Shown here: one piece after another, positions 44,888-56,815 of the stretch
Layout of the letters: every line of letters starts with the position of its first letter
How positions within the stretch are numbered: the first letter of the stretch is position 1
Origin: Camillea tinctor
Lineage: Eukaryota > Ascomycota > Sordariomycetes > Xylariales > Xylariaceae
NCBI GenBank assembly: GCA_022578605.1
Contig: MU394122.1
Span: forward strand, 1 to 64,000
Direction: 5' to 3'
DNA length: 64,000 nt
Position numbers and translations under genes: made by a program
Notes under the pieces: model-generated
Database searches by the model: none
Told to the model about the DNA's origin: nothing
Seen by the model: the letters and a program-made list of their open reading frames with translations, nothing else

Positions 44888-47796
44888 ATGGAAGAGTTTG
44901 AAAAGAGGTTCGAGATTGCTTCGGGGCACGACCCCAAGCATGGATTCCCGACTATCGATGAGTATTGGTTATTATGGAGCAGTTACTTGACCGCGAACAC
45001 GCAAATGATGGAAACCATCTCGAAAACCCTTGAAAGCCATGGGGCTTATGTGAGGGCATCATGGGCAACTAAAACAAAGGAAGAGCGCGAAAAGATCTTG
45101 CGGACAGCTTGGAATGTTGCCCTCTCCTTTACAGATCCTAGACCGAAATCATCACGACCACGGTATACAGATATGCCGGAACACAGTTTGCCAAATATCA
45201 GGTCTGTCATGCTCCCAGAAGCGGAGAGACCGGCAGAGTTTTTCCTGTGGCCCTACTTAAATCTGGAAGATTTGACTACAAAAGATAATCTCCTGCTATT
45301 TCTGAATAGTTACAGGACAGTATCGCTATTGAAACTCCATGGCGTAGACATGAGGAGAGCAGTTGAAACCCAAATGTTGGCTGCCACCAGCCTCAAAAAG
45401 TTTCTGGGCTATGATAGTGAGTAACCCTCAAGAGTCTTCAAGTCGGCCATATGGACGTTACTGACTTACTACGTCAAAGATGCCCTCTGGGGACTTTTGA
45501 CCCAACGAAAATACTCCGCAATCTCCAATCCAGATACACAGCCATACGATGCCTCTATACACATATTAGACGAGCACATGAACACTGCAGTCATTAAGTT
45601 CCTTCTTGTCTGTCTCGAAAAATTAAGAGAAGAGATGGCAGAGAAGCAGCACCCTCTTGAGGGTAGTATGATGTTGAACCCTAGCCTTGATATTACCTAC
45701 AGGAGGGAGCCCCCAAGCATTCATAGCGTATTGGTGCCCGTAGAAGACTCTTACCACTACACCAACGTTTTTGATATGGCATGGCTTAGAGCTCTTATCA
45801 ATGAATACCAAGCGAATGCTGTGAAGCATTTCTTCGATTTGAGGGAAAGCCCGGAGTACTTTGTCTCTGTGATTCGAGACGTGGCTGAACATCGTTCGGA
45901 CCATGTCCAGTGTCGTAGCGGCGGTCGACCCCCTAGCATCCGGCATGACGAATTGTGGAACATCGTGGGGGCCTCAGTTACCTCACATGCCCTTACTCAA
46001 ATTATGACTCCTCTTTCGCTTCTCAGACGACTTCAAGCTGTCGAAGATGCAGGCTACCTAGGAAGCACAAATGAGGAGGACTTGGATCCTATTGAAAAAG
46101 TCATTAAGACATCACCCAACAAACCACGCGCTGAGCTAGAAAGGGCATTTGTATATCTGCATTTCTATATACTAGCCGAGTGCGCCATCCGGTGTGATAT
46201 TCTACGGGAAATTATTCCGACGTCTCCTCAGCTGCGTGGATACTTCCTTCAGGAGCCAAATGATGAGCCGGATTCGGGGTCTGGATCTATATACACACTC
46301 AAAGATAGTGTAGCCAACAACGAGTTCTTCAATATTTTAGCTGCATCCATTGAAGCTACAGGTTGGATACCATCAAAGAAATATTCTTACGGGATCTTCG
46401 CACGGCCATATTTGCTCGATACCCTAAAGCGATGGCTAGAAAAAGTGCCAGGAGACAATGCGAAGATATCGTTATGGTCCCAATTAAACTTCTCCGACCT
46501 GACAATGCTTGCGCACATTGAGTACCAGCATCTCAGGCTCGCGAAATACAACAACGATATTTCCTTCCAAAGATCGACACCCCATTACCACGAACGGTTC
46601 AGCTGCTACAAGGAGAATCATCCAAGCAATAAATATATGGATTTTTGTAAGCATTTCGTGGGATATGCTAAGTACCTCGACCCTACAGGACAGCGCTTCT
46701 ACTACCCTAGCAAGAACCGAATCACTGCGGCAAAGACAAAACAAAGGCAACTAGCAGAGCGTAACTTAGACGAGTTCTGGAATGAGTTCGACCGTCAATA
46801 TGTAGAGAAGGTGGGCGTAACTATACAGGATGAGTTCCGAACTTTAGGGATCGAATGGCGCGAGTTGAAGCGGACAGCAGATTGGGTCCCGAAGAATAAA
46901 GACAAGCAGAAGAAGGGTCCCACTGAGGAGGAAATCCGCAACTTTCAAGTCCCTGGAGATAGACACGCCCCTGAGCCGGCACTCGGCCGGTTTGTTCCTG
47001 AACCAGAGCGGATAAAGCCGAAGACACGCGGTCAGCCCGATGAATCAAAGGCTGCACCAAGAGACGACCAAGCAAGAGAGGGAGGTAATGGTACACCACC
47101 TCCCGGGCCGAATGATGCTGGTGGCACTGACGGGCTGAGCGGCAAAATGTCTGAAATGACGCTGCATGAATTCAAAGTGAACAAGCGTGTATACGAGGTC
47201 TTCTCTACCATGTTCGCACCTTCGGAAGGGAAAGACGTAGAGGCCGTGGGGGATATCGCCTGGACAGATTTTGGTAAGTTCCTTTATTACCCCTTTTCAA
47301 CACTGTCTGGTAAAGAAACAATGATCTCCCAGTACTTTTTGCCACAATGAGAACCCTAAGATGGATGGAAACGTTATTTCTGCGCAAAGAGCCAAACTGC
47401 CTAGGTGACCACACAGAGCAGCATGGGTTGTTTACAACTAAACAGCTTCTCTATTCGGGTTTCTAGGTTAAGTTCAGCTCTTCAGCTCCTAGCTTTGGAC
47501 ACTATCTCTTCAAAGATACCATCTGGAGAGCAATGAAGAAAATAAAAAGCTAATAAAGATAACAATCACTAACCTTTTAATTCACAGTCTATGCGATGAT
47601 GAACATTGGGTTCACAATAGAGAGGCGCGCAGGCTCATCGTGGCATTTCATGCCCACGTGGCTCGATACCAAGAAAGGCATCAGCTTTCACGAGCCACAC
47701 CCCGAGCCCAAGATATACTACGTTCTCGCACGCAATATGGCCCAGAGCCTAAATGATCAGTACGGGTTTACCAGAGACAGTTTCAAGCTGTCCTAA
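44888..47796 (+). CDS. Large fungal orphan protein with HicA-like C-terminal domain
   Basis: 843 residues. Exons are 44888..45416, 45480..47273 and 47588..47796 (donors GTGAGT and GTAAGT, acceptors AAG and CAG; the second intron is 314 bases). The body is helical, soluble and without membrane segments. A region around 185-590 has repeated WxxL/helix character (FLLVCLEKLREEM, ILAECAIRCDILREI), then a charged Pro/Gly linker (about 665-735). The C-terminal ~75 residues form a compact unit: WTDFVYAMMNIGFTIERRAGSSWHFMP, then ISFHEPHPEPKI, ending in an AR-MAQSLNDQYGF helix. The order GF-R-GSS-F-FH-PHP-I resembles the dsRBD-like fold of HicA-type domains (residues about 771-843). This is a resemblance, not a demonstrated relation. 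N-terminal function unknown. Confidence 0.72.
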
Positions 47797-48727
47797 GCCG
47801 GCCAATCATGGGGAGTAGTGTTTTTGTTTTTGGCCAGATATACATGGCTCACGGATGGCGTTATGGAAAGATCGTATGGGAGGTTTGCTTGTTGGTTTAG
47901 GGATTATACGTGTTTCTGCAGAGGATTATGGAACCTCCTCATGAGTACGGACGCGGGAGCAAAACCTCTACGAGGTTATATATGTGGCGGACCTGGTTCT
48001 TTGAAGACACACACGTACGCGCATGGAACCCATTGTGTTTGAATACGAGGATAATAATGTATGGATAGTAAAATCAGGCTGTAAATGCCGTGAAAAAAGG
48101 AATAGACCCGTTACGTGATAAATCAGAATTCTGAATGCCATAAATTCTTTGAAATAAACAAGGTGATTTGCTATCCTGTTTGACTATAGACAGCTTTGCA
48201 GTATAACTGTTGTAGGTCTACATATATGAGCTACTTGTTAAAGGGCAATTGGCATTTGCTTTTGTCTGTGATATAATAGAGTATGAGTATGATCATGATA
48301 TGAGCTACAAACTTGGTCACCTATTCGGGATCAGCAAAATGCCCACCCACGGCCATATATCCTATACACGATGCTACATAATGTAAGGTATTGGTTCGAA
48401 CTATAGTTTCCTATAACAAATCCCGAGACATCACCCTTCCCAATAGAATGTCACATCCCAGCCAAAGGGGTAGCTATATAATACAGAATTGGGGCATAAT
48501 GACCACTTGGTCATCGTGAGAATATCTTGTCTCATGGTATAAAGGAGTTGCCTAACACTTCATTCGTAACATTAAATACATTTAACTTCTAATATTGGCC
48601 CAAACTCCAAATCGAATTGCTTAGAAAGAGTGTGGTGGAAGTCCGCTCCTGATCCAGTCTTTGAATAAAAGTATGGATATTGCCGTTGCGGCAAATATAT
48701 CTGACGCAAATCGCTTCCGGATGGCCA
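47797..48727. other. Convergent intergenic region
   Basis: AT-rich 3' flanks of two convergent genes. No supported gene. Confidence 0.5.
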
Positions 48728-49432
48728 TCAGTGCCCAGAGCTTCTCAATGCTGATTGATGATCTACTGATCGAAAGAATTCCGCTGTCCATTCTTTAGCC
48801 CTAGGCTGCGTATCCATGAAATCGTCGTAGTCATTACAACTTTTCATCGAGTGGACGACTAAGCAACGGCACTCTAGTATTGGTCCCGCACAGAGATATT
48901 CGTGGTTGTACCAGGAGATGTTCTTGTCAATGACTTTTCCCCTCTGCTCCCGGGAGAGTGTCGTCATGATGGCTTTTGCATCGTACAAACAGTCAAGGTC
49001 CCTGGACCATACTGCGACAACGTATACCTCGTCAGCGTTCCACTCCATGAATCGTGTCACCCGCAACTTGACGGTATCCCAATCATTGTATAACGATATG
49101 AAAGGGGTCGGTAAACAGCACCAGGCCAAATGGTCTTCAAAGTCGGTGTATATAAAGGGGCCTGTCGAGTCAGAGTCGGGGATAAGATTCCCGTCTTCGT
49201 CGAATCCTATATTCGGCCATCTCCCGCCCCTCCCTATAACTCGATAGAGTATATCAGGCCGCTCAGAGGGTGACAGTGGGTAGACGATCTGGCTTGATTT
49301 CTCAGCCTGGTCGAGGTAAACGACAACCATATTTAAATTACTTCTAGAGGCACAACAGATGGGCGAGTATATTTCTAGGTGTAAGATGAAGCGAAACGTT
49401 AAATATGGGAATGGCGGTGATACTGGATTCAT
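48728..49432 (-). CDS. DUF7587-like fungal protein of unknown function
   Basis: Intronless, 234 residues from the first ATG. A second in-frame ATG at 49330 (MVVVYLDQAE) would give 200 residues and may be the true start, because the first 34 residues look like translated leader. The core has ILYRVIGRGG, then FEDHLAWCCLPTPFISLYNDW, a run that resembles the DUF7587 pattern (a D-L-x-x-H-L-x-W segment followed by a small-residue/SLY strand and an Arg/Trp-rich helix), and VYVVAVWSRDLDCLYDAKAI. Such proteins are common, variable and often species-patchy in filamentous fungi. No catalytic role is established. It sits beside the HicA-like orphan gene, in the least conserved-looking part of the window. 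Confidence 0.6.
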   Translation of the reverse strand: MNPVSPPFPYLTFRFILHLEIYSPICCASRSNLNMVVVYLDQAEKSSQIVYPLSPSERPDILYRVIGRGGRWPNIGFDEDGNLIPDSDSTGPFIYTDFEDHLAWCCLPTPFISLYNDWDTVKLRVTRFMEWNADEVYVVAVWSRDLDCLYDAKAIMTTLSREQRGKVIDKNISWYNHEYLCAGPILECRCLVVHSMKSCNDYDDFMDTQPRAKEWTAEFFRSVDHQSALRSSGH

Positions 49433-50368
49433 ATACCATCAGGTTAGAGGGTGGTTACCATATATAATTAAGTAGCCTCGTAGGTAAACATAGAAGAATT
49501 CGCATAGAAGTAGCTATAGAGTAAAAGTCCAATCACCAGTCGCATATGCTAATCATTGGGGGGATAGACGGACACCATATGCTTTTAGAATACATCTACG
49601 GGCGTTTGTTGCTCAGCGATGCTCTACTGCAGTCCTTGGACACCATGCAGGGAAGAAGAAAAATGCGCCAAGATCTGAGATAGAACATGGCTGCTTATTA
49701 GCTGCTCTATGGGATCTTTCACATGTACGATAAATTACAGTTGCTCTCCGTAGTATGGGAAACGCGGAAACGGTGAAAATCTGACCAATAGGGGAAAGAG
49801 GCGGGATGCATCCATCCTTGGATACCATACCATGATGCGGAACAACTCGTCATTTCAGAGCCTTACGGGAATCGACACGTATGAAGCAAACGCTGCGAGG
49901 ACAGAGCGTGAAATGGAGACCCAGAGGGTTCCCTTCAAGGAAACCAACAGCAAGTGACGCGCGAATGAGGTAATCCCTAGAAGAGGAATACCGACTAATG
50001 ACACGACAACGAGTCATTGGCATATACGGGAAGCCTGATACCACTACCCGAAATCATGTCACACGCTACTTGATTTTTAATAGGTAGAGGGATAGGAAAA
50101 GCAAGGAGAAAAGAAGCAAAGTATAGAGAGTTGCCTTTTTCATCGTGTGCGGGACAGCAGTTAGCGTAGCCTATGAAGATCCGTAGCTTCTTATCTCTCT
50201 AGCCTAGAGATTCCGATCTTTTCACTACTTTGAGGGTAGTAGTGATAAATGTAGGTTTGTCAGAATACAACTTGTATGCAAGAAGTTTGAACTGAATATT
50301 AGTACTATGGCCTTTACCCTGAACTCCCCATCCATCCTAAACCTTACCCAACCTAAGTAGGGAAGAGG
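49433..50368. other. Intergenic region
   Basis: Promoter side of the DUF7587-like gene and 3' flank of GET2. Nothing further supported. Confidence 0.55.
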
Positions 50369-51472
50369 CTATGTTCTTAATAAACAACAGACGCCCATCA
50401 CAAAGACACAAAACAGCGCATCATTCCGTACTGTGCTGAAGATCTGTCCGTACCGTAGCGCGTGGCGTAGGTATCCCTTAGCCGGATCGGGAAGCAAGCC
50501 ACTGACAGTCCACAACCAACCGCTCGGTGGCTCCCGCGCGGCATCCATGAAATACCGAGTTGTGAGCAGCACGGCCTCGACTGAAGTGAATATATAAAAG
50601 AAGTACGCCCGCGTCTGCTCGATGCTGTGACTGTCGCCTAGCAAGCCCGAGGCCTGGATTCCCAAGTCATGCTCCCGCTCAGCCTGCGTGCCGGAGAAGG
50701 TCGTCGCTAGGGCTACGTAGAGGCCGAGGCCGAGGGCAAAGATGGCATGTAGAATGCGCCAGAGGTTCGCAGACTTGCTCGGCTGCTGCACTTGCTGCTG
50801 CTGCTGCTGCTGCTGTTGTTGAAAGGGGTTGCCGCCGGCGCCAAATAGCCCCTCCATGCCGGTACCGGCAAAGGGGTTTGCGCCACCGGGGCCGGGCATG
50901 CCGCCGCCGCCCATCATCTGAGATAGCATCTGCATCATAGGATCGTCCTGCATGCCTTCCATGCCGGGCATAGGCGCCTGCCCGGCACCGGTAGATGTGG
51001 GACGGTCAAGCCCGAGCATCATCTGGCGGAGCTGGGCCTCCGAGATATCGGAAGCATCACCAGTGGGTGGGCGTGCAGTGGTTTGTGGTTCATAGTAGTG
51101 CTGGGAGATGTCAACCTCCTCGGGATCGGCATGATGATCTGAAGTTGCTGGGGTGGATTTAGGAGCTGGCGAAGGGGTTGAAGTCGGCTGTGGTGTGGTT
51201 GTTTCGGAGACAGGTTGAGGCTGGGGATCTGTGTTGGCATTGGTTTAGATGGTTAGAAATGGATGGATAACAAACAGCAGACATTGCGATGACAGATGAT
51301 ATGAATATGAGCATCTACCTCTCTGAACACCACCACCAAGTCCAGTGATTTTATTCAAACGCGCAGCACCTCCAGCTTTGATCTTGGCTTCTCTCCGTTC
51401 CTTGCGAAGACGGGCTTGCTCGGCAGCGCGGGCTGCTGCGGCATCTTCAGGTGATTGAACCCCTTCTGTCAT
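50369..51472 (-). CDS. GET2: Get2-like subunit of the GET tail-anchored insertase
   Basis: Get1/Get2 form the ER receptor and insertase that takes tail-anchored proteins from Get3. Exon 1 is 51319..51472 and exon 2 is 50369..51228, joined by a 90-base intron (donor GTAGAT, acceptor CAG) to read GGVQRDPQPQPVSE, giving 337 residues. The cytosolic N-terminus carries the Get3-recruiting basic helix (ARLRKERREAKIKAG followed by AARLNKITGL), the defining Get2 element. Next comes a long Met/Gly/Pro-rich tether with a 10-residue Gln run (188-197), then three membrane helices at about 208-229, 258-277 and 321-335. The topology (long cytosolic N-terminus, three C-terminal helices) matches Get2. It is head to head with GEP3. 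Confidence 0.85.
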
Positions 51473-52124
51473 CGTTCTTTTTCTTTTATTTTCTTTATTG
51501 AAAGGTGTTCCTGCTCGTGTGAGGTGGTTGGGTATGTAAGTAAACAAGTAGGAAGTAGGTTGTAGGTGGAGAGAAGGATAAGAAAGAGGTATAGGACAAG
51601 GTTCACTGTAAATAGGTATTTAGGTAGAGGTACCTAGGTAGATATAAGTAACCTACAAGTTGTAAGTTGATGAGTTGTTCGCAGAACAGGTGTGCAGAAC
51701 AGGTGTGTTAGTGGCTTATCGATAACCACGACCCACGCTGCACACAATTTATTACAGGGATTTTCATCTCCAATTAACGTCACTGTTCCTGCATCCTGGA
51801 TGCGCTAAACTTTAGAAGTCTATAGAGTAAAAGCATTTTTATGTATGTAAAAGGAAAACAAAAAAAAAAGGGAAAACAAAAAAAAAGGAAAAGAAAGAAA
51901 AAAAAAGAAAAAAAAAAAAGAAAAAAGTTTTAGCTTTTGATACTTTCTTTTTTTTATCTCTCTCTTATAACAACTCTATCTACCCTTGAGGTAGGTAACT
52001 ATAATTATAAATATAATTATAAGTACATTACATCTCGTATATACATCTCATATACATCTCAGTTACCATATCTTCCACTCTACCTATATATGGCATTCTT
52101 ATTCCTTTTCGGCGTCCGGAAGCG
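51473..52124. promoter_or_regulatory. Divergent promoter region, GET2 / GEP3
   Basis: 652 bases between divergent starts. An A-rich tract (51848-51930), likely nucleosome-depleting, and an ACCTAGGT palindrome near 51630 are visible. Confidence 0.5.
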
Positions 52125-54737
52125 ATGATGCACCGTGCTCTCTCTTCGAGATGGCTCAACGACGCCTTGAACATCGCTGAGCACCCTGCACGCTTGGAAC
52201 TGCCTTTATTTCTTTGCCCATTGGCAAGGTCTACGGTTCTGCGTCCCAGATTAAAACCGCGATCAGATGCGGTTCCGTATCGTCTTCAACCTCGGAGCCC
52301 CTCATGGAACGCATCGAGACGCAGCTTGCACTCGCAAGCTGCCCTGGCCACTACGTCCCTTTCGGACACATCTGGCTCACCTGGCTCATCTGAGGAAAGC
52401 AGAGCTGTTCAGTTAAAACTTGCTCGAAAGCTTCCGAGACAATGCGCAGGCTGTGGTGCCTTTTCGCAGTTTGAGGAGCCCGAAATGCCCGGGTACTATG
52501 ATCTCGATCGCAAAGCAGTTCGCAAATTTCTTGGGGTCGAACCAATGTTCCACAGGTCTCGTCAAGAAGACAAGATATACGAAGATGCACTCAAGCACTT
52601 CAATCATGCCGAGTTGGCCAAGAAGGGGGTTGATGTCAAGGCACTGGCTATGAGCATCGGTCCCACCGAGGAAGAGCTGTGGCAACGCTTAAAGCCACCC
52701 CTTTGTGATAGATGCCATTTCTTAACCCACCATCATGCTGGCGAGTCCATCTTTCACCCCAGCATCGATTCTATCAGGGACACCATTGCAGAGTCGCCCT
52801 ACAAACATAATCATGTATACCACGTCCTCGACGCTGCCGATTTCCCCATGTCACTGGTGCCACGCATCACAGAATTGCTTGAAATCATGCCTCTACGAAC
52901 CAGGAATCGCAGGGCTCTGAGACAAAAATTCTTCCACGGCCAGCTAACCGAACTGAGTTTCGTGATAACTCGTTCTGATCTCCTTGCCCCAACGAAAGAG
53001 CAGGTAGACAGGATGTTTCCATACCTACAAAGGGTCCTGCGTGAGGTGCTGGCCAAGTCTGGCCAAGATGTCCGGCTAGGAAATTTGTTTGCCGTCAGTT
53101 CTAGAAGGAGCTGGTGGACTAAGGAGCTGAAGGAGACGATCTGGAGGAGGGGCGGAGCAGGATGGATGGTAGGGAAGGCTAATGTTGGCAAGAGTCAATT
53201 GTTCGAAGCCGTCTTTCCAAAGGGTCGCATGGATTGGATACCTTCTCCGCACCAGATCAAAGTTAACATGCAACAAGCTTCCAATAAAAATGAGGCCAAA
53301 AAGACAACAGAGTCCGTGTCAGAGACTGGACCAAATTCCTTGCTCGAAGCAGCGCAAGAAGCAGTGCAAGAAACAGCACATTTGGTGGCACAGGTGACAC
53401 GGGAAATGGTATCAGAAGCAGGGGTGGAATATACATCGGAGATACCGTTAGAATCAAGGCTAGAGATAACATCACATCTGACACCCGAATCACTACCAGA
53501 GACATCTCCAGAGACATCTCCAGAGACATCTCCAGAGACATCTCCAGAGACACCACAGGAGGCTATGTCGGAGACCACATCAGGGGAAGTAACAGGATCG
53601 ACGGCAGAAGATGCACTCGAGGCTGCGCCAGAAGCAGCACCAGAAGCAGCACCAGAAGCCGCTTCAAAGACTATAATAGATGCCCGAGAGAGCGTGGAAA
53701 TCCCAGACGAGTTGTTCAAGGAGCCGTACATGGACACTTATGCTCTCTTGCCACCAGCTCCCAAAGAAGTGCAGTATCCAGAAATGCCGTTGGTATCTGA
53801 TCTGCCGGGAACGACCGCATCGCCAATCCGAGTGCCTTTTGGAAACGGACGAGGCGAGTTGATCGATCTCCCTGGTCTGGAACGCACTGGTCTAGAGCGT
53901 TATGTTAAGAAGGAGCACCGCTTGTCCTTGATTATGAAGACTCGGATCGTACCCGAGCAAATCACGGTCAAACCTGGCCAGTCGCTACTTATTGGGGGGA
54001 TTATCCGCATAACCCCCAGAGACCCATCACTAGTCATGTTGACGTATGCATTCACGCCTATTGAACCTCATGTTACGAGAACAGATAAAGCCATTGGTAT
54101 CCAAAACCAGGATACCGATGTCAAGGTCGAAACTATAGCCGAGCCGGGCACAGGGGACAAAATTGCCCTTGCTGGTTCGTTTAAGCTTAAATGGGATGTG
54201 ACAAGACAGCGGAGTGGGCCATTGTTGAACCCATGGGTAACCAGTCTGGGTGTAGATGATTTACCGTATCGTGTCTTGTCAACCGATATCCTCATCGAGG
54301 GGGTAGGATGGGTAGAGATCGTGGCCCAGGTGCGCACTAGATACCTGTTTGGAGAAAGCCAACGACAGGGAAATGCGGAGGAAAAGGTAGAAGAACCCAA
54401 GAAGAAACTATCAGGATGGGAAAAGTTCGAAGCTGCCATGGAAGATCCCAGGAAGAAACTACGTGCTGTTCAGAGGACGACACCTGGGTGGGGACAAGAG
54501 GTAGAACCCGAGCCGCAAGCAAAAACCGAGCCTGATTGGCCCATAGTTGACGTATACAGCCCGGAGGGAAAGTACATCTCTTGTCGGGAGCCCATGAACG
54601 GCTGGAACCAGAACAAGCCGCTCCATTCCCCCGGATCACGGAAGTCCAGGCCAAGGAAGAGTATGAAGGGTGTCAAGAAGCTCACGAAGAAACGCAATCG
54701 CGAGAGAGAAGCTGCTGCTGCTAGTGCCTCTTTCTAG
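52125..54737 (+). CDS. GEP3: Gep3-like mitochondrial circularly permuted GTPase
   Basis: Gep3 (genetic interactor of prohibitins 3) is a YqeH-family GTPase of the mitochondrial matrix linked to mitoribosome small-subunit assembly. Intronless, 870 residues. The N-terminus is basic and presequence-like. A zinc-finger-like region holds CAGCG (about 106-110) and LCDRCHF (near 196). G motifs occur in permuted order: G4 TRSDLL (~282), G5-like AVSSRR (~323), G1 GKANVGKS (~350), G2 in DLPGTTASP (~560), G3 DLPGLERT (~579). Between G1 and G2 lies an insertion of about 200 residues, low in complexity, with PETS and PEAA tandem repeats. The C-terminal beta-rich domain and a Lys-rich tail follow. Start could be 52125 or the next codon (ATGATG). 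Confidence 0.88.
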   Translation: MMHRALSSRWLNDALNIAEHPARLELPLFLCPLARSTVLRPRLKPRSDAVPYRLQPRSPSWNASRRSLHSQAALATTSLSDTSGSPGSSEESRAVQLKLARKLPRQCAGCGAFSQFEEPEMPGYYDLDRKAVRKFLGVEPMFHRSRQEDKIYEDALKHFNHAELAKKGVDVKALAMSIGPTEEELWQRLKPPLCDRCHFLTHHHAGESIFHPSIDSIRDTIAESPYKHNHVYHVLDAADFPMSLVPRITELLEIMPLRTRNRRALRQKFFHGQLTELSFVITRSDLLAPTKEQVDRMFPYLQRVLREVLAKSGQDVRLGNLFAVSSRRSWWTKELKETIWRRGGAGWMVGKANVGKSQLFEAVFPKGRMDWIPSPHQIKVNMQQASNKNEAKKTTESVSETGPNSLLEAAQEAVQETAHLVAQVTREMVSEAGVEYTSEIPLESRLEITSHLTPESLPETSPETSPETSPETSPETPQEAMSETTSGEVTGSTAEDALEAAPEAAPEAAPEAASKTIIDARESVEIPDELFKEPYMDTYALLPPAPKEVQYPEMPLVSDLPGTTASPIRVPFGNGRGELIDLPGLERTGLERYVKKEHRLSLIMKTRIVPEQITVKPGQSLLIGGIIRITPRDPSLVMLTYAFTPIEPHVTRTDKAIGIQNQDTDVKVETIAEPGTGDKIALAGSFKLKWDVTRQRSGPLLNPWVTSLGVDDLPYRVLSTDILIEGVGWVEIVAQVRTRYLFGESQRQGNAEEKVEEPKKKLSGWEKFEAAMEDPRKKLRAVQRTTPGWGQEVEPEPQAKTEPDWPIVDVYSPEGKYISCREPMNGWNQNKPLHSPGSRKSRPRKSMKGVKKLTKKRNREREAAAASASF
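53496..53555 (+). repeat. 12-base tandem repeat inside GEP3
   Basis: Four perfect copies and one diverged copy of CCAGAGACATCT, encoding repeated Pro-Glu-Thr-Ser. A second 12-base array near 53622-53662 encodes Pro-Glu-Ala-Ala. Both lie in the insertion between G1 and G2 of the GTPase and are multiples of three, so length changes would keep frame. Confidence 0.9.
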
Positions 54738-56815
54738 ATTATTTAAGGACCACTTGTACATATGTAAGTGGTATGGTATGGGGAGTGGGTGTATTACTAT
54801 ACCATTGACCCTTTTGATCTAAGTGAAAGTTCATGTCTGAGAATATATTGTATGGGTACGTGTGTAAATCTTGTAACTATCTATACCTTTATGTGTTACC
54901 AGAAATGTACACCATATATCTACCTACTAACAAAAGAATAAAATTTACTCCACATCATTGTATGGATACTGATCCATTTGAGTATTGGAAACACCTCCAG
55001 TTGTAGATGCATTCTTCATTCATAATTATCTAATCTGGATATATGCGGGAGCCCGAACCAGCATCTTGGGTAAGCTTTTCTTTGTCTCACATTTCGTTGG
55101 TCGACCGTTGGTCTAGTCCGTTTGTTACCTACTAGGCTGCTAGGTAGGTTTAATAGGCGCTTGATAGGCTAGCGCGGGTCGGGTTGGCGGGGTACTCCGT
55201 AAAACTACCTAGCTAGAATATTTACTTCAAGACCTGGTATCGCTTTGGGCTCCGAAGCAGGTTACCTATGACTTCATACCAAAACTTAATCTAGCGTAAC
55301 CACACAACTCGCATGCATATCCTTATTCAGGATACCAGCGAACAATACCCGGGAATCTTGTCACCTTACATAAATCTTGAATTTATATTGGTAAATGATA
55401 ATTACCTATACATGCAGAGTGCCGTATGCCTCCTCGAAGGCGGCCACCCCGTACGGACAAAACCTTCCAATAGAGGGGTAAGGAGACCCCGATAATGATA
55501 AAGAAAGAAACAGTGGTTTTCAGGGTTTTTTTTTCTGTTGCTACTGATGTCACCCAGCAGATTCAGCTTAGTGCCATAGCTGCTCTTAACCTGCCTCGTA
55601 GCTTTTATGGATCACGTAAGTCAACCTAGGAGATTTGAGTTTTTTTTTCTTTTTTCGCTTGCGCAATAATGCAAAGGAAACGGGATATTGCAAAAACGGT
55701 GGTGCAATACTGTTGGCTTTAGTAATGGAGATAATGTATGTACAAATAAGGGGGGAAGGAGGGTAAGCAGTTCAATCAAGTTAATTACCTACCTACGACT
55801 CTAACACGCTTCTTAATCCAGTAGAATACAAATAAAGAAAAGAACAGCATACAGACGATATACTATTCCCGCCGTTGTGTAGTGGATGCGTCGGAACCAA
55901 GATTTTTTTTTTCTTTTCAGGATACTTTCCATTTCACAGCTGTGATTGGATTCATGGTGTTTAAATCTACATTATCGTTACTTTGAATAACTACATCTAT
56001 GTTGTCCCTTACATAAGGCCGCGACTGTTGTGCGGATTGTGATACGATACCAAACGAAGGTGAAACTAAAGTTAATGCAAAACCTGTGTTTATCACCTCC
56101 CAACCGCAAGATACTTGGGGCGTGTAATGCGACGAGTCAGGACCTCCTTTATCGACCAACCCCTGACTGCCTGATCAGCCAAACCCGAGCTCTTAACTCC
56201 GAATGAAACTGAGTGCGTGGAGAGGGAAGATAAGGCAGCTGCTGTAAGGGATGAACAACCAATATCTCTCTCCATCTTTTGTTCTCCCTCTCTTGGGTGA
56301 ATCTCAGACCCTCTTCTAATCTGGGGGTGTAGGCAACTTGATATACAGTACGATACTTCGAATAGAACTGAGAACCTCTAGCTTAGAGCTCTCTGTAGAG
56401 ATGATGACATGGATTCGTCAAATTTATAGAGACTTGGTATCATATTGGGTTCCGGATGGGTGAATCTGGTGAAGTGAGGCTCTGAATGGGTACGGTAAGC
56501 AATGGTATTGCCGAGACTTACGATTGCAAATGGTCTGGTGACCAGGGCATGTGCATGCTTTGTTCACACTATCTTAAAAGGGGGTGGTTAAATGCTACGC
56601 ATGACAAAGCCCTCGCGAGACTTCTTTTCTTTTTTCTTTTGCCCTACTATACAACCAGAAACGTTTTCCAAACCTAGGATTATGCTCAGAGCATTATCAT
56701 CTACTTGCATCTACTTATACTTAGCTTAAGGAGCAACTGTTTTTTTCACCTGTCGTATCGAACCCAGTTTCAACCCAACCTTTTCACAATTACACCCGCC
56801 TTTATTCTGCTCAAA
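54738..56815. other. 2.1-kb intergenic region
   Basis: GEP3 3' flank, then AT-rich DNA with CCTAGG sites near 55626 and 56674. Short frames at 55917..56275 (-) look random. Promoter of the small gene that follows. Confidence 0.5.

Noticed and set aside
53496..53662. CRISPR-like repeats
   Set aside because: Tandem 12-base codon repeats without spacers, inside a eukaryotic coding sequence.
55917..56275. Two overlapping minus-strand frames of 80 and 60 codons
   Set aside because: Different frames, no splice signals that join them and no protein-like conservation pattern.
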